64,000 nt of DNA from Sphagnum magellanicum (GCA_021904315.1 CM038924.1:17504051-17568050), one strand, 5' to 3'; numbered from the stretch's first letter, positions 1 through 14,419 are shown. Numbers and translations are program-made. Notes: a model not told the origin generated them from the sequence alone.

Positions 1-2266
1 TTCTATCTGAAAGTGATAGTTATCACCCTCAAAAACACCCATTTGTGATATGATAATTATCAAAATTTTCACATGGCTCACAAACTTATTCCAATCATAT
101 GGAATCACAATGTTTAATAGATACTATAAATTTCATAAAGATTAAAAATCATTTCAATCATTTTTTGAGTATATTTGTAGTTTTTTGTACATAGTGATGT
201 ACATTTTTTTGTCACAAATATATTTTGGAAATACACAACATAAGTTGGAAGAAGGAATTTTTTTTTCAATTGAATTTTTTGTGTTATAATCTACCATATT
301 ATGCAAAAAAATTGGAAAAATATTCTCCAATATTACCATGGTTGAAGTTCAAACTGGACACCCTTGGAAAACAATACACTTTGACAACATTTTTGGCCCT
401 CTTGTAGTGTGCTTTCACCTTATCATTGTGATCATTATGATCAATATTTCATTAATGATTATAATTTTTTCAAAACTTGTATTGTTCGAGCCAAAAAAAA
501 AATCTACAAAAATATCTTGTTCTTCCTATGGAGTTTTAATGAATATGATGTGACTTATTCATGCTTGAAAGATTGTTTTTATTTATTTTGTGAAATATCT
601 CAAGGATCGTCGAATGTGGGTATCAAAGTTGATTGGATATTGAGAAGGGGAAGGGTTGGTGCCTAAAGATAGAATTGATGATCTAAGTGCAGATGCTTGT
701 TCTTTGTTAAGGGCATTGATAAAATGATCATTTGTTGAAGTGGTTGAAGGTGCACTAGAGGAGCTTATTCATTTCCGTGATTTCTTTGGACTTATAAAAA
801 TATTAAAATGTGAGGCATAAGCATGCCTAATCATTAAATGAACAAAATTATGTTGCACCTCATAGTTTATTAACAAAACATTTGTAATTTGTTAAGTGAA
901 TGGTTGTGAAAATAATTTAAAACTAGCTTAATAGTGGAAGGACAATTCGCCAAATTGTGTGGGCAATTTGTCAGAAACTAATGAAAAAGTCAAATCTATG
1001 ATGAACCCTAACTTTTCCCCACTTATGATGATAACTTTCAACATTTGCTGACAACTTCCAAACTGCACACGAATGGCAAACACATCAAGGACCAACTGGG
1101 GATCAAACTGGGGTCCAACTTTAATGATAACTCTAACATGCCAACAAAGTAGGTAGGTATTTTGGTTCCCATTTCTTGTTTGCATTGATTTGAGCTCCTG
1201 GACTACAACTTGAAGGAATACTGAAAGTAATAAAATAGTATTATTACAGTAAGTAATAATTGTGAGGGTTTAGGGTTTAGGGTTATCTCATGTGTAGCAA
1301 GCAAAACAAGGTCCACTGGGGCAGATGACAATAAAGCCCAGAGAGAGGGAGTTCAGATGGGGCTCAATTGGGAGCTGCTAAGCCAGCAGATTCCAACTGG
1401 ACCCTAAATTCTATTATTTGAAGAAATGTTGAAAATTTTCAAGAAATAAAATTTTCAAAGAACAAATTTTTGTGAAACTCCAAGTGCAGTTTTCAACCAG
1501 TGTTGGTCAGTTATTGAGTTTTTTGATAATCGATTAAATTGATAACCTCACTCGGGATTAACTTTTCCAAAATCTAATAACCTACCAAGATGACTCCATT
1601 ATCATCCAGAGATAAGTTATTTAATCTTTTTTTAAAAATTCAAAAACAGAAAAAAAAAAACATTTATTGTTGTATTATTTAAAACTATATAATCGACTAA
1701 TAATTGACAGGATAACAAGTGGTTATCAACCGGTTATTTGATCACTTATCTTTATGCATAACCAATGATTATCACTCTTTCTTAATAACTTAGCAATCAA
1801 TTTTTTAATATTGATATTGATAACCTGTGGAGTCTCCCCCAACCCCAAAAAATACAAAATTTAACCCTACCTGGTGGTTATTAAAAGAAAGCAATAACCG
1901 GCCAAGAACTTGCTGGTTTCAACTCTCTGAAAGTTAGGCAATGGGAGATCAGAATTTGTTTTTTTTTTCCTCAACTTGCACTCTTGAGAATCAATGAACC
2001 CTCAATAGATTCAGCCACCAGATGTAGAACATTGCAGGGTGGATCTGATCCTAATAATCTAACAAATTTTGTTAAAAATTCTAGTTCTAATTCTTGATTC
2101 TAATCAGATCTTTCTTTAAAAAAATTGTTAGATCATGATCAAAACAAGATTAGATCTGATCTAACAAATTCTTAAAAACAGCAAAAGACATGACTAAAAA
2201 TTAGAACAGACCCAAACTTTACTTTACTTTGCACCCTCGGTGACAAATGCTGCAGGACATTCAAGA
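1..2266. other. AT-rich intergenic DNA, no gene seen
   Basis: All six frames are broken by frequent stops and the short open stretches have no recognisable motif. The only ordered element is the telomere-like tract at 1266-1284, listed separately. Poly-A and poly-T runs are common. Confidence 0.6.
1266..1284 (+). repeat. Interstitial telomere-like repeat (TTTAGGG)
   Basis: About two and a half copies of the plant telomere heptamer stand in line on the plus strand. Similar short tracts occur at about 15,245-15,262, 17,281-17,400 (degenerate, opposite orientation) and 31,869-31,885. Such tracts are usually left by break repair or by ancient rearrangement; that origin is inference here. Confidence 0.75.
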
Positions 2267-2446
2267 ACGACGTTGAAGAACCCTATTACAATCGTTGCAA
2301 CTGGCAAATTGACGACGTTGAAGAACCCCATTACAATGGTTGCAACTGGCAAATCAACGACGTTGAAAAACCCCGTTACAATGGTTGCAACTGGCAAATC
2401 AACGACGTTGAAAAACCCCGTTACAATGGTTGCAACTGGCAAATCA
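2267..2446 (+). repeat. 45-bp minisatellite, four tandem copies
   Basis: Four copies of a 45-bp unit begin at 2267, 2312, 2357 and 2402. The first copy has a few base differences; copies 3 and 4 are nearly identical. Because 45 is divisible by 3, the array stays open in a plus frame (repeating 15-residue unit with the core TLKNP..MVATGK) and in a minus frame. The open frames stop soon outside the array and have no domain, so I treat this as non-coding tandem repeat. Confidence 0.9.
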
Positions 2447-5400
2447 ACAAAGCAGACGTTAGAACAAACAACAGATCATAACTTATTCTGTCCCATCCTG
2501 ACAAGGAATGTTCCAGAGTCACAAACTGTTGGCACAGCTCTCTCACTTTGCACTGTTAGATCATGCTACTTATGACACCCACACTATTGCAATTAAATAA
2601 TCTAGGCACATCCGTCCAAAGAGCACCACCAAATAGAAAGAAACAAGATAGATGACCGACAAACTTGGGAATTTGGTGACTACTTATTATAATGAGATGA
2701 TGGCAGGGTTGCAGAACTCCCGCAAAAGAGAAAGATGTACATTTCAAGCTGGCTTCAGCTGAAGACTTAACACTCATTACATATAGTAAAGGACGTCGCG
2801 ATGTGAAGCATCATTTCATCCATTTGTCTCGTCATCCATCCGTCCATCCATCCATCTCGTATACACACACACACACATATATATATATTGGGATGTTGAG
2901 ATAATTGATGTGTAAGACATACCCAAAATAAGATGCCACTTGGATTGAGTTTTCAAACCTCCAAAGTGTCTAAAGTTTCAACATGTGTTTAAGTTATATT
3001 CTAACTTAAACAACATATGTTGAAAAAAAAGTGTAGGTCAAGGCTTGTGGGTTGTTTTTTTTTTTTGCAAAGTCTTTGTTATAACATCCCGCTTCCCAAA
3101 GGTCAAAATGAAAAAAGAAATGGAGCACATCTCAAAATTGATGATTTAAATTTTGAACATATCCATGAATCAAATAGAAAAAGTATGACAAGTTTAAAAA
3201 CTCAAATTCATTTTTATTATCTATCAATGACAATAATCAATGCCTATCAATGTAATTATATTGTCCTTGTAAGGCTAGTTTGGTTACTTTGTCATCATCT
3301 AATTGATTAAAGAGGGTGTTAGGTTGTTTTTACCTGAGATTGGAAGGAGGCCTATTCTTCCCAAGGGTTCACCTTTTGGTTCCACAGACCCTAAGCAAGA
3401 TATGAGTCAAGGTGCACAAGAGCTTGGTGGGTGTGCACAGGAACTAGGGCACACATGAATAATGAAACACATGAATTACAAGGTACATAATACATGCCAT
3501 CATGAATTTGGGGGTATTCTAATTATTTCAGAATTAAAAAACCAAATGCTAAAGTTAGGATTTAAAATTTAATTAGTTATTCAACAATTCGTTGTCGAAT
3601 CCATCGGAGAGTATGGTACTACACTTGTGATGAGAGTTGTGAGGGGCCATTGTTTTCAAAACTAGGTGGGCAATAGTTAGGATGCAAAAAGGGCAAGGGG
3701 GTGCAATTCATACTTTCATAGTCAAACATTTAGGTGTCCTAGGAATTTAAACAATTTCAATGTAACAACCCTTATCATCAATCATAGAATATATTACCCC
3801 AAAAAAAAAAAAGGTGTTTCATTGCAAGGTTTTGAACCATGTGAGTCAATTTAGTTTGAATTTTATGATTAAGTCCTATAACCCATTTGTTGTTTGGTTT
3901 GTGTGAAAATAACTTGTTTGTGAGCTTTACACTAACAACCCCGTCCTAATCCTATCCTAAAGCTCCCACACACCTTTTTAGCCCTCAAATGTATGACATT
4001 AGGGAGCATACCTTAAGTTGCAATCCGTTGCAACTTAAAGAATCACCAAGGTACTTATCTCAATACCATTTGACAAGCTTGAGGCCACATCAATGGGAGC
4101 ATGGCAATTCTACCATGGATCGGAGGATTAAGCTTGAGATCTAAAGTGTATTTCCTTGTTCCCAACAAGGTTCTACTAAAAGACATAAAAACCCCCTAAT
4201 GAGCATTATCCAGGCATGAATGTGACACCTTGTGTAATTTTGTGCAGGGTTTGTGCTATTGTTTTGAAATTAAAGAAATACACTAGAGGATTTTGCTTTT
4301 ATACATGGTAGGAGGTAGGTTAATGGTGGATATTAATTCCTACTTCTTTGAAATCTTGAGTCCAAAAATCCAGTGAGGACCAACAAAACATACCAAAAAA
4401 ATTGTCCATTAACAAGATAAGTGTTGATGTGAAGGACACAAAATTGCACAATGCCCTAAACTATGTAGGGCTCCATAAATATGCTACTACTCATTAAGGG
4501 TATTTAGTGTCTCCCAACTTTACCTTGCATAAGACATGAGTGAGCCCCATATGGTGGGACTTCCATGCATGCATATATGGTAAGTAATTCCATTCGGGGT
4601 TGCTTGCGTGTAAAGCATGCAAGGACCATTGTATAAGGTCCACCTAGTAGTGGGTGCTTCACAAATGGGAATGCCTACCTTCAAGTTCTACAAAGGCCTA
4701 TTGTTGACAAATTGCTTATTTCAACAATTATTTGGCATTAAGATATAATATTGTTGATTTGTGTCTTATAAGGCACCAAATCATAAGGGAGTACTAAGTT
4801 AAAGCTTCAATTTACAAGACCTACTATGACCATTTTGCAAAATCCACATGACCATTTATACAAATCCACATGAAAACTATTTCCTAGTAGAGCATGTTCA
4901 ATGCAAGCCATTATGCCCATTTTGTTGCCCGTTCCAAAATTTGGGCTTGCCCAAATTCCTCATGGGCACCTCACCAGGCACAATGGCCTGTACACAGAGC
5001 ACAGAGCAAGCTATGCCCCCCCCTCCCTCCCCATCATACTGCTCACTAACTCTCTCCCTTTTTTGTTGCCGAGAAAATCAACCATATTTTTCCAAAAAGT
5101 TTTGCAATTTTTGTCAAAGAGCTTTTTTCATACCCTTCTCATTGCAACCATAGAATGCAAAACAATGCATGTATGATGAAGGCCTTTATTATTATTATTA
5201 TTATTTTCTTTTTTGAGCGAATTTTTGCATTTTGGTGGCAAAAAAGTGGAGGTGCAAACAACACAACGAACTTTTTAAGTAATAATAATAATAATAATAA
5301 TAATGGGCCCAAGTCACCACATTATGATAATGTGGAAATGTTTTTTTAAAGTCACCATATTTGGACAATAGGTTCCAATGTTCCAACATGTCACCACAAT

Positions 5401-8131
5401 AGAGGAGGAATCCTAACTTTTTTCTACTTTCCTCTCTAACCAATAGCCAAATTTGGCTAAAGTCCTCTTGTGAATGATCACCAACCCACCAATCTCACAA
5501 AAATTTGGGAAAAGAAAAAACACCAATCATGACTAGCCGAGTTGAAGACTTATTAATGATCAAACTTACTTTTCTATTGCAACTTTTTTCTTGTGATAGA
5601 TATGTTGTACATGGGTGCCTTTTCTTGGTAATAGATTTGATGAGTTTTTATATGTCTTGCCACAACATCAAGTATCACCAATATGTGAATGAAAATGATC
5701 ACCCAACATGCGATTCCATTCATCACATTGTAAGCTTCAAAATTATTGGGAAGATTCACCTTCTTTTTTTTCCTTTTTTTTTTTCCGTCATTGTTCACAT
5801 TCAATATGTGATGCAAACAATGACTTCAAGTAGCTTACCAGTTTGAGTTGGAAACATGCAAATCGACTCCTAAAGGCATATTGGGCATATGGGTACATTT
5901 AGCCAAGCTAGTTACCTAAGGTGTAGTAAATAAGATTTGAAGTGATTGTGTTATTTGGGCACCCATTAGGTAGTTTAGAGCTACCTTGGTCACTTTGCAA
6001 ATGGCAAATATTTCTTGTGCAATTTGTTTTCTAAAGGGCCATATGTGGTGATTAGTCACTTCATCATGCTTCATTAGCAAATTAAGTGTGTAGCATATTT
6101 GGGATAATTTTCTATATGTTGGTTTTGAATGGAAATACTGAATTTCTTCAAATTTTCTACATTTCTCTCCCATATTTCTCCTGTCTATTAAGGGCTTCAT
6201 GTATGTCACATGTATCTATTTTTTATTTCAAAAACAAATTGTCAAGTAATTTTTCTATTTTTTTGGATTTTTTCCCCAAATGTTTGATAACACAAAATTG
6301 ATGGGGAAAAAAAAAAAAAAAACCTGGTTTCAATACATGGTCAGCCCCTTGGTTTACATGGCTTTTCGTACACACCTTGTGACCTTAAATATAAAACTTT
6401 GGAACCTTAAAACCTTGAAAATAGGACTACCATAATACAACTTCAAGAAATGTTTGTCAAATAATTAATTAAGTTTGAAGATTCCATGTCGCAAAATAGA
6501 ATTCCATGTTCCAGCTTAAATAAGATTTTTTTTTGGAACAATTTTCTTTGAATCTCTATTAATCATTGTAATTATTATGAAATGGAACTTAGTGTGGATT
6601 CCAAACTGGGTGTTGATTGGCAAATTCGGAAAAAAATAAATAGGAAAAAGTTGATTTTACAGTGTAAAGATGATCTTTATTTTAAAGCATAATTGTTTTG
6701 GCACAAATTCCAATTTGGAACTATCCAAGTGACAATTTATGAAACCTAGATTTGTCCTACTAATCTAGTTCTCATCAATCATTGTTGGTGAAGTTTTTTT
6801 TTGAAATCAACATATTTTTACAAGAAGTTTGAACATGTTGCCAAAATATAAAAGGATTCTTAAATTTGTCTATTTTTATGTCTAATCAATAGCCAAATTT
6901 GGCTAAATCTTCATGCTAACTTGAAGATAGCATCTCTAATGAAGGTAAAATCTTGATTTGGCTTCAAGATTTCATGCTAACTTGAAGCCAAATCTATTAA
7001 AAAATGACAATATTTATTCCTCAAAATAAGATATCTACAAAAAAATTACTTCTCCTTAACCCTAATTACACATAACTTGTCAACTCATTTTTAAAATTAT
7101 TTTACTCATTTTGTGTGAATGAGATAAATTAAGATTAGTTTATTCTATTAGTCCATTCGTTTAACCACCTTGGTGTGAATCCACCTTTAGATGTATTCTA
7201 ATTTTTTAATGATACTTGCAACACATGTATGTGTTATAAGTGTGAGGTGAAAGTAGGAAGGTTTAAAGGATAGGTTACCAAGATGAAACCTTGGTAGCTC
7301 GGTTGTGGTTCATCCACAACTAAGTCCCGTATCAAGTTTCCATGGTAGGTTGGTTGATGTTGTTGGGTCACGTAATCTTTACTCCAAGGTGGCACCTCAT
7401 CCTTGGCCCCTTATTTTGGGAATATCCTTCATAAAGCATAAATGAACACTATCGTAAACCTCAACATATGCAAATTACAAAAGATAGTAGGAGCAAGAGT
7501 AACCTTACTTGCATATGAGGAGTGGGTCATTCTTCAAATAAGTGCATGCTTGAGGTGAAGCCAAGGGGGCACCTAGCTCCTCAACCATTACCTAGCATAA
7601 AGATTTATAGTAATATAAAGAATTCATTTTTTCCATGTGATATTTTAAGGGTATCATGAGGGGAAAATATATATATATATATAAAAGAGGGCCTGCATTT
7701 CTTTGATTTTTGAAACACCCACCTTTTGCAAATGAAAATTTGCACTCTATAACATTATTTCCAAATACACTAGAAAAATTCTTCACCTACAAGAGGCCTC
7801 TTACACATACTTAAAAGCCTCTTGCAACTACTCAAGGTCTTTTAGGTATTGTAGGCCTAAGGTGCCACTTGTTGTTTAGGAGGCATTATTAAAGAGTATA
7901 AGGTGACCCCGGAATACATTATGAAATTTCTTGGAGTGCTTTACATCTTATATGAATATAGGACATTAGACAAGGCAAGAATTAACACTTACATCATCAT
8001 GTTGCATGAAGAATCAATGGGTAAAGCAATGCTCTTTTTGGGTAGCCTAAGTTATACTCCAACTTAAAGGGGTGCATCATGGCCAAGGTTTTCATGATTT
8101 ACCAAATACAATATGTGATGAGTGGCCCCAA
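2447..8131. other. AT-rich intergenic DNA with simple repeats, no gene seen
   Basis: No reading frame carries a recognisable motif. Visible items are CCAT and CA/TA simple repeats near 2,825-2,890, paired TTA and TAA runs at 5,185-5,304, and a loosely duplicated segment ending in AATAGCCAAATTTGGCTAAA at about 5,440 and again at about 6,885. Confidence 0.55.
5185..5304. repeat. Paired TTA and TAA microsatellites, potential hairpin
   Basis: A (TTA)n run at about 5,185-5,206 is followed by a (TAA)n run at 5,280-5,304, some 75 bases apart. The two runs are complementary, so a single strand could fold on itself. Both read as low-complexity residues when translated; no coding role is proposed. Confidence 0.75.

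Positions 8132-8171
<40 letters not shown>
8132..8171 (+). repeat. Homopolymer of 40 G
   Basis: An uninterrupted run of 40 G on the plus strand in otherwise AT-rich DNA. It is the longest of eight G or C runs of 14 or more in the window. Exact length may be uncertain because such runs are hard to sequence. Confidence 0.85.
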
Positions 8172-8173
<2 letters not shown>

Positions 8174-10859
8174 CATGTAGCTAGCTCATGTTAGGTCATC
8201 TGGCAAAGCATATTTGGTCTCCATGCATTTGGGTACTAACTTATACCCTAAATTAGTGGGTGGGTTGAGGGGGGCCTCCTACTAACACTTATGGCCATCA
8301 TCAACTCCCAATAGGGGTACCCCCAAATACAACTTTATTCCAAACTTATTGGTGCCCAGAAAAAAGAGGTGGGTAAGCCCAAAGAGATGCTAACCAATAA
8401 GTTATTTATTGCTACTAAAGAAGTATGGAATCCTTAAGCCTCTTTCCTTTCTTCCCATGACTAATAGTTCTTGAGATGGGGGCCTTCATAGTAGAGTTTT
8501 CCTTTACGTAGTTTTGGGGCTGAATCTTTAGTTTCATTCTCAATTTTCCATTTCATTTTTCAATTAGTTGGTATTTTTTAAATGAGTAAATTTTGATGAG
8601 AATCAATACAAAATATTGAAACTGAGTACCAAATAGCATTTATTACACATGATTTAAATTTTTTTTTATGAATAGTTAGTAGCAACAATAGTTAATAGTT
8701 GTCTAATAAAATTGAGCACTCAAGTTGAAACTCATAATATCACCAATTTTGGTGGTACTTAGAAGAGAGAGTTTGATTTATATAGTTTAGTTTTGTAACA
8801 AATTTTCAAAGCAAATTTGTCTTTGCATCTTCAGTTTCCACCAAATGGAGGGTTCTTGTCCTTTGTTTGGCTAACTTTGAGAATAACCCTAATAGAATTT
8901 GATAAATACAGGTGAGCTTACATTCAGATTAAGGGAGTGGCAGGTCCGCGGTGACATCCATTGTTCTTCATCATGGGAACAAATTAGGGCCCTTGTTCCC
9001 ATGCCCGACGGAAAATGGAAACCCCTTCATTCCCATGCCCAAGAGAAGGCCCCTTGGTTTCCATGCTTGAGAGAGCAATGGAATCCCCTATGGACCTGGC
9101 CTTTCCCATAATGACCTTCTCAAAAGTTTGGTACTACAAAACATGTTTTAGTTCTATTCCACAAAGGAACATGTTGGGATGGGTAGGGTGAAACATTGCT
9201 CCATTAGGTAGTATTAGGAAAATTGATAAAACGCACAATTAAGATATATGTAAAGTGCTCATAAGGCGTGGGGCAAGAACTTTGTGTTTGGGCAAAACAT
9301 GGGGTGTGACTAGAAAGTTGGGGTGAGGTCAATACAAAGGGAAAAAAAATTGGGGTGAAACTAAAAAATGCATCAATTTCATTGCATTCTTTGAGTTTCA
9401 CCTTGGGTTTTTGTGTTTTGGTGCATGGTGCTAGTTGAAGTGAACAAAGGTATAGACCTTACAAAGTCATGTTGTGTGTTTTCATGCGTGAAACTTGAAA
9501 CAAACTTGTTGTCAAAAAAGGAGCACATAGAGCCAAAGTGGAAGAGAAGGCTTGAAAGATAGGGCTGAAAGGTTTGTTGAGTTTGAAAGTTGAAAGAGAA
9601 GGTTTGAAAGAAGCTCGAGTGTTTTCTTGGATGCATTGAAAAAAAGTTCATTTGGAAGCTTTTGTTTGAAAGAAATAACAAACATGAACTTGAAAAGGTT
9701 CTAGTTGGGTTTGAAAGAAAGTTGAAGGTCTCAAAGTCATTGAAAAAAAGCTCAAAGGTTTCAACAATCTCAAGTTGCAAGGGGGGCCTTTAGGTTTTCA
9801 ACAAGAAAAGCTAGTGCATGAAGGGGGTGGGTGAATTGAAGGCAAGAGCTAGTCGTGACCTATACCAAGCTTTCCAACAATGTAGGCAAAGGGCAACAAG
9901 GGCCAAGAGAATCACATAGAACTTGTTGGAGGGTTTTTGGATTCATTGAGAAAGAAAGAAAGGAATGTGAAGAGTTTTTTAGATTACCTACTTAGTCTCT
10001 ATAGGTGAGAAGTATATATTTTTATAACCATGGTGATTATAACTAGATCTTGTGAAAATGAAAACATATTTTACGATTGTCAAAAAGAATTCGGGAATCT
10101 TTCCTCTTATATGTGTGGTCTTTTTCCAAGCTTTGTTGAAAGCTTTATGAGGTTGTGAAAACCTTAGTTGCAACTTGGTTAGGTCAATCCCTTGAAAAAC
10201 AACATTCGTATCTTTTTATAAAATCAAAATTTTCATCCAATTCTTCTCAACCATACGTATCTAGAACCCTAACCCAAAATTATGGCCAGGCTCGTCCAAG
10301 TGCAACTTGTTGCTTCCTCTTATGGATAACATTGTAGTTGCATATATTTTCTTGCAATTGCCTTTTAACCCCTCAATGTTATGGCATCTTTACCAAATAA
10401 ATAAAGCATGGTTTACTAAATTTGTAAACAAAAGTCTCCTTTGGAATTCATTTAAGTTTGGAAGAATTGACCATAGGTCTTACCTTCAATCCATTGCAAA
10501 CACCAATATCCCAAGGTAGTCTCTTCAAAAACACTTGGAACTTGAGGTTAAATGCTTGAGATGTATTGACAAATAAGTGATATAAACCCCACCTTTTATG
10601 AGTGGGATTTAGATTTTAATGGTTTTAGGGTTTTAAAACCATGGTAGATTTCTGTTGTAAATGACATGATATTGCAATATTTTCATGGGTCACATAGTGT
10701 ACAATTTTTTTACTTGTGTTGCATTTGCATTATGCTTTGAATTGAATTCCTTTCAATTGATTTCATTTGAATTGTTCTTTCTTTGGAATCCTTCTCTTGT
10801 TGGATTGTGATGACCTACAAATCCTACTTTTGATTTTTTCTCTAGAATCCCCTTAACCT
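8172..10859. other. Intergenic DNA, no gene seen
   Basis: The longest open frame (minus, 9,379-9,780) lies in DNA rich in the motif GTTTGAAAG on the plus strand and encodes a Ser/Phe/Thr-rich low-complexity chain, so it is not accepted as a gene. Nothing else is recognisable. Confidence 0.5.
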
Positions 10860-11830
10860 TGTTTTAAACCTCAAACCCTCCCTTTCTAGATTTGATGGTT
10901 TATAAGCTTTAAACTCTTGACTTTTTGTCCTCAAACCTTGTGTCTTTAGATTTAATGACTTATTAGTCCTAAACCTCTTGATTTCTTAACCTTAAACCTT
11001 GCCTCTTTAGATTTGATGACCTACATGCCTTAGACATTTTGATTTCTTAATCACAAACTATTCCTCCCTTGAATTTTTTACTATAGACCTTAATCATTTT
11101 ATTTGTTCACCTCGTAGACCCTAATATGATTGATTTTTTACAATTCTCAAGTTACATCTTCAAATTTGATGACGTATGTGCCTTAAACCTCTTGATTTTT
11201 TGTCCTCAAACCATGCCTCTTCTAAATTCTTAACTACAAACCTTAATCGTTTTATTTATTCATTCAATAAACCTTAATATGATTGATTTCTTAGAATTCC
11301 CAACCTATTTTTCTAAATTTGATGACCTACAAACCTTAAATTTTTTTATTTCTTGACCTTAGACCATGTTTTTCTTGATTTTTTAACTACAAAACCTAAT
11401 CACTTGATTTCTCGACCCAAAAAACCCTTAACCTCTTGATTTCTTCACCTCAACGCCTATCTTTTTAGATTTGATGATCTACATGCTTGAAACATTTTGA
11501 TTTTTTGACCTCAAAACCTTTTTTTGTTTTTATAAAACTACAAAAGCCTAATCATTTGATTTCTTGTCCTCAAAATGACCTATCTCTCTAGATTTGATGA
11601 TCCACAAGCCCTAAAACTTTTGAATTCTTGACCTCATAACTTGCTTTTCTAAATTTGATGAATTACATGCCCTAAACCTCTTGATTTTTTGTCCACGAAC
11701 CTTGTTTCTCTTTATTTTTTAACTACAAAGCCTAATATGATATACATCCAATGACATCAAAACATACCTTTTTGGATTTAATGACGTACATGCTTTATGC
11801 ATCCTAAATTCTTGACTTCAAACCTTACCT
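10860..11830 (+). repeat. Degenerate tandem array built on a GATTTGATGACCTAC motif
   Basis: About one kilobase is made of diverged repeats. The motif (T/A)GATTTGATGAcctac recurs near 10,888, 10,939, 11,008, 11,163, 11,318, 11,465, 11,589, 11,651 and 11,774. Between occurrences come CTTGATTTCTTGACCTCAAACC-like blocks, and sometimes a second block with TTTTTTAACTACAAACCTTAATC. Spacing varies from about 50 to 155 bases, so this is an old, drifted array with two alternating subunits rather than a regular satellite. Confidence 0.75.
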
Positions 11831-13224
11831 AGATTCACACAAAGGTAATAAAAGAAATAAACTAAAAGGATAAACCAACCCTAATTCTATCCATTCACAA
11901 AGGATCTAAATACCCCCAAAGGAAATTCCCAAAGAAATTTTTTGTGAGATATTTTTCTTGCACCCTATAGGTTGAAGGTCCATAAATCTCTCACAACAAG
12001 TTCAACAATGGGCTTAAGGTTGTGATTATTACTTAAGGTTGTTATTAAGGTTGTGGGATTATCACATGTTTGAGTCCCATGGTTGACAATTGTGTGTTAA
12101 TTAAATTTTAACCACTTGTTGTTCCATATTTGTTCGGTGGGAGTTAGTACATGAGTTTTATTTGAAAAATTCACAATCATTTATATAATTTCAAGAAAAA
12201 TAAATTATCATACAATAATGATCAATCATGAAGGAAATAGTTGAAATAAATCAATATGGTAACCATCCTCTTGGAAATTAAACTCAACATTACCTCCTGA
12301 CCATAAGTCCAATGGAGCTCAAACTTTCACTAGTCTTAGCTATTATAGTTTAGTTTATGCTCACAAATTTTTTCCAAGATCCAAAGTTAGATCTTGTAAA
12401 TCTATGTGATCCATCTACACAAGGCCAATTGTACCCAAACTTTGGGTACCAAAGGTAAAGGGGTTGGGAAAGAAGATCTAGCTCTATGGGTGTTTTTAAT
12501 TCTTAAGAAGGCATTAACTTTGCTAAATATTTGCAAAGGCATGAAGACTCCTTAGATACGGTCACTTAACCCAACAACAATGGAAGGCAAGATGCAACGT
12601 AATGGAGAATTCGTTGAAACAAAAAACACATAAGCCTCTTGGTGAAACTTTCGATTTCCAAGTGAAAGAGGTTTTAAGCAAGTGCACCAATAACACTAAA
12701 CCCATTGCTTGCCATTACTATGTTGAAATTGATGGGCAATGTATTGCATGTAATCAAGATGGTACCACCATTGGTTAATGTGACAAACCAAGAACCTCGC
12801 AAACCACCATGGGAAGGAGGCTGAGTTAGGAGTAGCAACCCATGTCATTATTATGTATTGGGTTCCCCCCTAACTACCCATTCTAGGAGTCTTATGTGTC
12901 CAAACTTGAAAATGTGTTGTTAATTCTAGAATGTAATAAAAATGGATGTTCCACTTCAATTTTGGGACATTTTTCATTTGCTAATGCAATGATTATTTTT
13001 TTCATCCAAAGACCCTCTCTGGATGATTTCCGTGCAGTGCATCCAATATGTCCATTTAAAAAGGTTTGGCCAAACCTACCCTTATTGGCAACTGGCTCAA
13101 CACATTCTCCTGGGTACAAAATCATCCAGCATTGTCAGTGAGCAGAATGTTTTCAGTAGTGTAAACTACATCTGACAATATATATATTCGCTGCAGAAGA
13201 TTTGTATATGGCAGCTCTTCAATA

Positions 13225-13229
<5 letters not shown>

Positions 13230-13258
<29 letters not shown>
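13230..13258 (+). repeat. (TG)n microsatellite
   Basis: About 14 perfect TG units followed by a T run. Confidence 0.9.
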
Positions 13259-13261
<3 letters not shown>

Positions 13262-13638
13262 TTTGCTGACAAATTTTGTCGTCTTATAGACAATTTTTTT
13301 TGGAGAATTTTTCTTTCTAGTGTAAAGTGGACTAATTTTTCCAAATTTTTAATATCAAAATATTGAAAATTATAAATTATAAAAAATAATAAAATAATAA
13401 AAAAACCCTTGCTATTCACCAGTCAATTCATATCTGACTTGATTTGTAAGCCTATATAATCACAGTAACTCAGTGTTTTCTTTAGGAATTCTTTTGTGTG
13501 CCAAAGTGGCAATCATCCATAGGAAGATTTAGCCAAATCTGTTCATAAACCAGATATGAAGTGTAAAGTTTCAATCATCCTTCTATATTTTTGGCTACAT
13601 ACTGAAAACTAGATAAATTAAAAATTAAAAAATTTCTT

Positions 13639-13659
13639 CCCCCCCCCCCCCCCCCCCCC
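13639..13659 (+). repeat. Homopolymer of 21 C
   Basis: An uninterrupted C run, equivalent to a G run on the minus strand, flanked by ATTTCTT on the left and TCACCC on the right. Confidence 0.85.
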
Positions 13660-14036
13660 TCACCCATCTACTTCTGGGGACTGAAACCCTAAATAAGAAT
13701 TCCTTTTTAAAAATAGATAATTAATTTATATTTTTGGTGAAAATCCTTTTGGTAAAGAAAATGGCTGCAACTCACTTATACCTGTATATATATGTTCCTG
13801 AAGAGCTCAAACTTCAAATATGCACAAACACATTTATACACTATATTAGCATACAATACAATGGCCTGTATGCAGTACTTTAGATCAAATAGTGTGACTT
13901 ATGTGAGTGAGCACTTTTCAGAATATTGAATGAATTTTGAAATGCCAAAATGACAAACCTCTTCTTTAAACTAAGTGTGAAATCCAATTTCCATTAAAAT
14001 TTGAATTTTTGAATTTTATTGAATTTCCAATGAAAA

Positions 14037-14042
<6 letters not shown>

Positions 14043-14069
<27 letters not shown>
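14043..14069. repeat. (AT)n microsatellite
   Basis: About 13 AT units just after an A run; self-complementary. Confidence 0.9.
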
Positions 14070-14075
<6 letters not shown>

Positions 14076-14419
14076 TCAATATCTCCCACACCTTATGTCT
14101 AAGACTTACAAAATCACATCCATGCAACTCTCTACTCATTATTGAGGGCTTCCCAAGAATATCGAGATTGCACCTACCATGCCCATTTTGATTCTATTGA
14201 ATTTTCAATCGCAAAATTATTCAAAACTCAATAACTCTTGTACTAGGATTGGTCTATACATTGCAAAACCCACCTTGGTGCACCTTCATTGAGAGCTTTC
14301 CAACAACACAAAAGTCAGTGGTGGGGGGATGATTGCCATGGTTTGGGAGATCTCCATGTGACAAAACAAAAATAAACAAACAAACAAACAACCTTCCTCA
14401 ATACATGGATACAAACTCG

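Noticed and set aside
9379..9780. 133-codon minus-strand open frame
   Set aside because: It is Ser/Phe/Thr-rich and arises from cryptic repetition of GTTTGAAAG on the other strand; no motif, no splice partners.
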